Assembly (NCBI GenBank): GCA_036275295.1
Contig: DASUEB010000110.1
Span: forward strand, 1-34,477
From: DASUEB01 sp036275295
GTDB taxonomy: Bacteria > Bacteroidota > Bacteroidia > Flavobacteriales_D > Luteibaculaceae
DNA length: 34,477 nt
Reading direction: 5' to 3'
The position numbers and the translations under genes are program-made. Of the stretch, positions 30,801 through 34,477 are shown piece after piece. Positions within the stretch are counted from its first letter, which is position 1, and each line of letters begins with the position of its first letter. The notes below the pieces were generated by a model that was given only the letters and a program-made list of their open reading frames with translations, was not told the DNA's origin and made no database searches.

Positions 30801-31651
30801 ACGATCACTTGAACGATTTGATCAAGACCTTGTTGAACAACTATCAAATCAAGATCAACGAGTATATTGGCGCATTCAAACGCAAGAAGTTCCAAATCGC
30901 TGTGGGCGATGAGCTACCCAGCGGTATCATTAAGTTGGCCAAAGTTTACATCGCCAAAAAGCGCAAGCTTAAAGTAGGTGATAAGATGGCAGGTCGTCAC
31001 GGTAACAAGGGTATTGTTGCCAAGATTGTCCGCGAGGAAGACATGCCATTCTTGGAAGACGGAACAACCGTAGACATCGTGTTGAACCCGCTTGGGGTAC
31101 CGTCGCGTATGAACTTGGGTCAGATCTATGAAACCGTTTTAGGTTGGGCCGGTAAGGAATTGGGCTTGAAATTTGCAACCCCCATTTTCGACGGAGCTAC
31201 GCTTGATCAAATCAACGACTACACCGATAAAGCTGGCGTGCCTCGCTACGGAAAATCGTACTTGTACGATGGTGGAACCGGTGTACGCTTTGACCAGCCC
31301 GCTACGGTAGGTATTATCTACATGATTAAGCTGGCTCACATGGTAGACGACAAAATGCACGCTCGTTCTATCGGACCATACTCGCTTATCACGCAACAGC
31401 CACTTGGGGGTAAAGCCCAGTTTGGTGGTCAGCGCTTTGGTGAGATGGAGGTGTGGGCGATCGAGGCCTTCGGTGCCGCTAATATCCTTCAGGAAATCCT
31501 TACCATCAAGTCTGACGACGTGGTAGGAAGAGCCAAGGCATACGAGGCCATCGTTAAAGGCGACGTAATTCCTGAACCCGGATTGCCTGAATCGTTCAAC
31601 GTATTGTTGCACGAACTGCGCGGTCTGTGCTTGAACATTACCTTAGATTAA
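27845..31651 (+). CDS. rpoB: DNA-directed RNA polymerase subunit beta
   Basis: 1268 residues from a TTG start at 27845. The open frame begins after a stop at 27815 and contains no ATG or GTG before the conserved start (ATPTKSAERINFGS), so TTG is the best call. The rifampicin region FFGTNQLSQFMDQTNPLSE, then HKRRLSALGPGGLSRERAG (about 467-502), keeps the wild-type Asp (477), His and Ser (492) positions, so rifampicin sensitivity is expected at these sites. Later motifs: FEDAIVISERVV, AGRHGNKGIVAK, QPLGGKAQFGGQRFGEMEVWA. It lies downstream of the rplL/rpoB attenuator, and a hairpin separates it from rpoC. The family identity is certain. Confidence 0.98.
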   Translation: MATPTKSAERINFGSTKYPVDYPDFLDIQLKSFREFFQLETNPDDRKGEGLFKVFAENFPITDTRNQFVLEFLDYFIDPPRYSIEECIERGLTYSVPLKAKLKLYCTDPEHEDFETIVQDVYLGTIPYMTPKGSFVINGAERVIVSQLHRSPGVFFGQSRHANGTKLYSARVIPFKGSWIEFATDINSVMYAYIDRKKKLPVTTLLRAIGFESDKDILEIFNLADEIKVSKSGLKKMVGRTLAARVLKTWIEDFVDEDTGEVVSIERNEVILDRETILEDEHIDSIIEAGVKTIILHKVDVNTADFSIIYNTLQKDTSNSEKEAVEYIYRQLRNAEPPDIETARGVIDKLFFSEQRYDLGEVGRFRINKKLGLNNSEARILTKDDIISIIKYLIELVNSKADVDDIDHLSNRRVRTVGEQLYNQFGVGLARMARTIRERMNVRDNEVFTPTDLINAKTLSSVINSFFGTNQLSQFMDQTNPLSEITHKRRLSALGPGGLSRERAGFEVRDVHYTHYGRLCTIETPEGPNIGLISSLCVYAKINRLGFIETPYRVVKDGNVNLGSYTYLSAEEEDARTISQSNIDITPDGKIQEKTVKARYEHDYPVVEPNQIDLIDVAPNQIASIAASLIPFLEHDDANRALMGSNMMRQAVPLIRPEAPIVGTGLEPLVARDSRVLLHAEGDGIVEAVDANEIVIRYDRTDEDRLVSFNDDATTYRLTKFQKTNQSTCINLRPIVSRGEKVSKGQVLCEGYSTQQGELAIGRNMKVAFMPWKGYNFEDAIVISERVVRDDIFTSIHIDEYALEVRDTKRGIEELTADIPNVSEEATKDLDENGLIRIGAEVKEGDILIGKITPKGETDPTPEEKLLRAIFGDKAGDVKDASLKTPPSVRGVVIDKKLFSRAMKDRKGKVADKTMLDALEKEHQREVGVVKTILIEKLMTLLNGKTSAGVTNKFNEEFIKKGVKFTQKALQAIDYSTVNPNGWTSDDHLNDLIKTLLNNYQIKINEYIGAFKRKKFQIAVGDELPSGIIKLAKVYIAKKRKLKVGDKMAGRHGNKGIVAKIVREEDMPFLEDGTTVDIVLNPLGVPSRMNLGQIYETVLGWAGKELGLKFATPIFDGATLDQINDYTDKAGVPRYGKSYLYDGGTGVRFDQPATVGIIYMIKLAHMVDDKMHARSIGPYSLITQQPLGGKAQFGGQRFGEMEVWAIEAFGAANILQEILTIKSDDVVGRAKAYEAIVKGDVIPEPGLPESFNVLLHELRGLCLNITLD

Positions 31652-31658
31652 TTCATAA

Positions 31659-31682
31659 GTCCGTCTGCCTATGCAGACGGAC
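31659..31682 (+). other. Perfect hairpin between rpoB and rpoC
   Basis: GTCCGTCTGC (31659-31668) pairs perfectly with GCAGACGGAC (31673-31682), loop CTAT. No T-run follows, so it is not an intrinsic terminator. It could be an RNase processing or mRNA-stabilising stem, or a copy of an interspersed palindrome. Confidence 0.7.
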
Positions 31683-31714
31683 CTTACTCATTAAGATTTA
31701 ACTCTTTTCACAAC

Positions 31715-34477
31715 ATGGCTTTAAGAAAAGAAAATAAGGTTAAAAGTACCTTCAACAAAATCACCATCAGCCTGGCCTCGCCAGAGCAGATTTTGGAGCA
31801 ATCGTTTGGCGAAGTACTTAAACCAGAGACCATCAACTACCGCACCTACAAACCCGAACGCGATGGTTTGTTTTGCGAGCGTATTTTTGGTCCCGTAAAA
31901 GATTATGAATGCCACTGCGGTAAATACAAGCGCATCCGTTACAAGGGAATTGTTTGCGACCGCTGTGGAGTAGAGGTAACCGAGAAAAAGGTTCGCCGCG
32001 AGCGCATGGGTCACATCACGTTGACGGTGCCTGTTGCGCATATTTGGTATTTCCGCTCACTTCCCAACAAAATTGGGTACTTGTTGGGTTTACCAACCAA
32101 AAAATTGGATCAAATCATTTATTACGAGCGTTACGTAGTAGTAAATGCTGGTCCTGCCAAATTAAAGGACGGAGCTCAGGTTAATTACCTCGACTTTTTA
32201 ACAGAAGAGGAATACCTGGACATTCTCGATACTCTGCCAAAAGACAATCAATACCTCGACGACAGCGATCCGAATAAATTTATCGCTGCCATGGGTGCTG
32301 ATGCACTTTATCAGTTGCTTTCACGCATTCAACTTGACGAATTGTCATACGAATTGCGCGATAAAGCCAACAATGAAACCTCGCAACAGCGCAAGAACGA
32401 GGCACTAAAACGCTTGCAGGTGGTTGAAGCGTTCCGCGACGCCAACCGCCGTATGGTAAACCGCCCCGAATGGATGGTGGTGAAAGTAGTTCCGGTTATT
32501 CCACCCGAACTAAGACCCCTTGTTCCTTTGGACGGTGGCCGTTTCGCTACATCCGATTTGAACGACCTGTACCGCAGAGTAATCATCAGAAACAACCGCC
32601 TAAAGCGTTTGATCGAGATTAAAGCTCCTGATGTGATTCTCCGCAACGAAAAGCGTATGCTTCAAGAGGCCGTTGACTCGTTGTTCGACAACTCTAGAAA
32701 AGCTTCTGCGGTTAAAACCGAATCAAACAGACCGCTTAAATCGCTATCCGACTCGTTGAAAGGTAAGCAGGGTCGTTTCCGTCAAAACCTTTTGGGTAAG
32801 CGTGTTGACTACTCTGCCCGTTCGGTAATTGTCGTTGGTCCTGAATTGAAACTGCACGAGTGCGGTTTGCCCAAAGACATGGCTGCTGAGCTTTACAAGC
32901 CGTTCATTATCCGCAAGATGATCGAGCGCGGAATTGTGAAGACGGTAAAGTCGGCTAAAAAGATTGTAGACCGCAAAGAGCCTGTGGTTTGGGATATCCT
33001 TGAAAATGTGTTGAAAAGCCATCCTGTGCTACTCAACCGCGCCCCAACGCTTCACCGCTTGGGTATTCAAGCCTTCCAGCCCAAACTGATCGAAGGTAAA
33101 GCAATCCAGTTGCACCCCTTGACATGTACGGCTTTCAACGCCGACTTCGATGGTGACCAAATGGCGGTTCACTTGCCACTGGGCAATGCCGCAATTTTGG
33201 AGGCACAACTGTTGATGCTTGCATCGCACAACATTCTCAACCCAGCTAACGGGGCCCCAATCACCGTTCCTTCTCAGGACATGGTACTGGGTCTGTATTA
33301 TATTACCAAAGGCAAGAAAACCGACGAAACCGTTACGGTTAAAGGCGAGAACAAAGTTTTCTACTCTGCCGAAGAGGTTATTATTGCCTACAACGAAGGG
33401 CAACTCGACTTGCACGCTTGGATCAAGGTTCGCCGTGATGTAATGCAAGCCGACGGTTCACTTCAAAAAGAGTTGATCGAGACCACAACAGGTCGCGTGA
33501 TCTTCAACGAAGTGGTTCCCGTAGAAGTGGGTTATATCAACCAATTGTTGACCAAAAAAGCCCTCCGCGATATCATTGGCGACGTACTCAAGCGAGTAGG
33601 GGTAGCCAAAACAGCCAAATTCTTGGATGATATCAAGGAACTGGGTTACTACATGGCATTTAAAGGTGGACTATCGTTTAACCTGGAAGATGTAGTAGTT
33701 CCACCCGAAAAGGAAATCCTGATCAACAAAGCAGCGAAAGACGTTGAAGAGGTAATGACCAATTACAACATGGGTCTTATCACAAACAACGAGCGCTACA
33801 ATCAGATCATTGACATTTGGACACACACCAACTCGAAGTTGACCAATACCTTGATGGAGCGTTTGAAAAACGACAAACAAGGTTTCAACTCGATTTACAT
33901 GATGTTCGACTCGGGTGCGAGGGGATCTAAAGAACAGATTCGCCAGCTATCGGGTATGAGGGGTCTTATGGCCAAACCTCAGAAATCAGGTGCCAGCAGC
34001 CAAGAAATTATTGAAAACCCTATTCTTTCTAACTTTAAAGAGGGGCTTTCCATTCTAGAATACTTCATCTCAACCCACGGTGCTCGTAAGGGTCTTGCGG
34101 ATACGGCTCTTAAAACGGCCGATGCCGGTTACCTTACCCGTCGTTTGGTTGACGTGAGTCAAGACGTAATCATCGATGAAAACGACTGCGGTACCCTCCG
34201 CGGACTCGTGGCCAGTGCTTTGAAGAAAAACGAAGACGTGGTTGAATCGCTTTACGACCGCATCTTGGGTAGAACTTCGGTTCACGATATTTACAATCCT
34301 GAAAACGGTGAGTTGATCGTAAGTGCTGGTGAAGAGATCATCGAAGAAAAAGCAAAAATTATTGAAGAAAGCGGTCTGCAAGAGGTGGAAATCCGCTCCG
34401 TGCTCACTTGTGAGATGCGCAGAGGAGTTTGTGCCAAATGTTACGGCCGTAACCTCGCCACCGGTAGAATGGTGAAC
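31715..34477 (+). CDS. rpoC: DNA-directed RNA polymerase subunit beta' (3' end outside the window)
   Basis: 921 residues are present of an expected ~1400; the frame is open to the last base and the C-terminus is missing. Start ATG 31715 (MALRKENKVKSTFNKITISL). The N-terminal zinc site is Cys66, Cys68, Cys81 and Cys84 (ECHCGKYKRIR, VCDRCGVEV). The catalytic metal loop NADFDGDQM has Asp477, Asp479 and Asp481. Other marks: RFRQNLLGKRVDYSARSVIV, LLNRAPTLHRLGIQAF, and the trigger-loop/bridge-helix area around DSGARGSKEQIRQLSGMRGLM and STHGARKGLADTALKTADAGYLTRRLVDV. It follows rpoB by 63 nt, a spacer holding a perfect hairpin. Confidence 0.98.
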   Translation, partial: MALRKENKVKSTFNKITISLASPEQILEQSFGEVLKPETINYRTYKPERDGLFCERIFGPVKDYECHCGKYKRIRYKGIVCDRCGVEVTEKKVRRERMGHITLTVPVAHIWYFRSLPNKIGYLLGLPTKKLDQIIYYERYVVVNAGPAKLKDGAQVNYLDFLTEEEYLDILDTLPKDNQYLDDSDPNKFIAAMGADALYQLLSRIQLDELSYELRDKANNETSQQRKNEALKRLQVVEAFRDANRRMVNRPEWMVVKVVPVIPPELRPLVPLDGGRFATSDLNDLYRRVIIRNNRLKRLIEIKAPDVILRNEKRMLQEAVDSLFDNSRKASAVKTESNRPLKSLSDSLKGKQGRFRQNLLGKRVDYSARSVIVVGPELKLHECGLPKDMAAELYKPFIIRKMIERGIVKTVKSAKKIVDRKEPVVWDILENVLKSHPVLLNRAPTLHRLGIQAFQPKLIEGKAIQLHPLTCTAFNADFDGDQMAVHLPLGNAAILEAQLLMLASHNILNPANGAPITVPSQDMVLGLYYITKGKKTDETVTVKGENKVFYSAEEVIIAYNEGQLDLHAWIKVRRDVMQADGSLQKELIETTTGRVIFNEVVPVEVGYINQLLTKKALRDIIGDVLKRVGVAKTAKFLDDIKELGYYMAFKGGLSFNLEDVVVPPEKEILINKAAKDVEEVMTNYNMGLITNNERYNQIIDIWTHTNSKLTNTLMERLKNDKQGFNSIYMMFDSGARGSKEQIRQLSGMRGLMAKPQKSGASSQEIIENPILSNFKEGLSILEYFISTHGARKGLADTALKTADAGYLTRRLVDVSQDVIIDENDCGTLRGLVASALKKNEDVVESLYDRILGRTSVHDIYNPENGELIVSAGEEIIEEKAKIIEESGLQEVEIRSVLTCEMRRGVCAKCYGRNLATGRMVN

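Overview
The window looks like the core chromosome of a member of the Bacteroidota, probably order Flavobacteriales. The evidence is a secreted protein with a type IX secretion (T9SS) C-terminal sorting domain, a fused SecD-SecF, a type III glutamine synthetase, TAnnTTTG-type (-7) promoters, start codons that almost always lack a Shine-Dalgarno sequence, and the order rpsU - xerC-like - hpf - tRNAs - tuf - tRNA-Trp - secE - nusG - rplKAJL - rpoBC. I see no phage, insertion sequence, CRISPR array, rRNA or obvious foreign island.

Layout. 1-2.75 kb (minus strand): a T9SS cargo protein with FG-GAP repeats and a thiol-redox DUF393 protein, overlapping by 4 bp. 2.9-6.4 kb: secDF and a tatA-like gene, i.e. 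both general export routes. 6.4-6.95 kb: a gene-poor gap with two copies of a REP-like hairpin. 6.97-11.25 kb: type III glutamine synthetase and a PorE-like TPR/propeller/OmpA envelope protein. 11.3-14.4 kb: a tight purM-prfA-pyrF operon. 14.5-18.4 kb: DUF2851, a small PspC-domain membrane protein, an RmlD-like SDR, a membrane-anchored triple helix-hairpin-helix protein and apt. 18.4-21.3 kb: an acyl-CoA dehydrogenase, then an Lrp-type regulator followed directly by asd. 21.3-34.5 kb: the translation/transcription supercluster, with rpoC cut by the window end.

How the genes work together. The last third supplies the expression machinery: bS21, a ribosome hibernation factor, four tRNAs plus EF-Tu (same tRNA order as the E. 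coli thrU-tyrU-glyT-thrT-tufB operon), tRNA-Trp, SecE, NusG, ribosomal stalk proteins and RNA polymerase beta/beta'. RNA hairpins lie at the likely expression-balancing points (before rplK, rplL/rpoB, rpoB/rpoC). The middle holds nucleotide and amino-acid metabolism (glutamine, purines, pyrimidines, adenine salvage, aspartate family).

Most of this is ordinary housekeeping DNA. The points most worth a second look are: DUF2851, whose residues resemble a PD-(D/E)xK-like site plus a four-cysteine cluster; three genes whose start codon lies exactly 4 nt after a -7 box, suggesting leaderless mRNAs; an isolated perfect AGGAGG before hpf; terminators that abut the next start codon or promoter; and the REP-like pair with a compensatory base-pair change.
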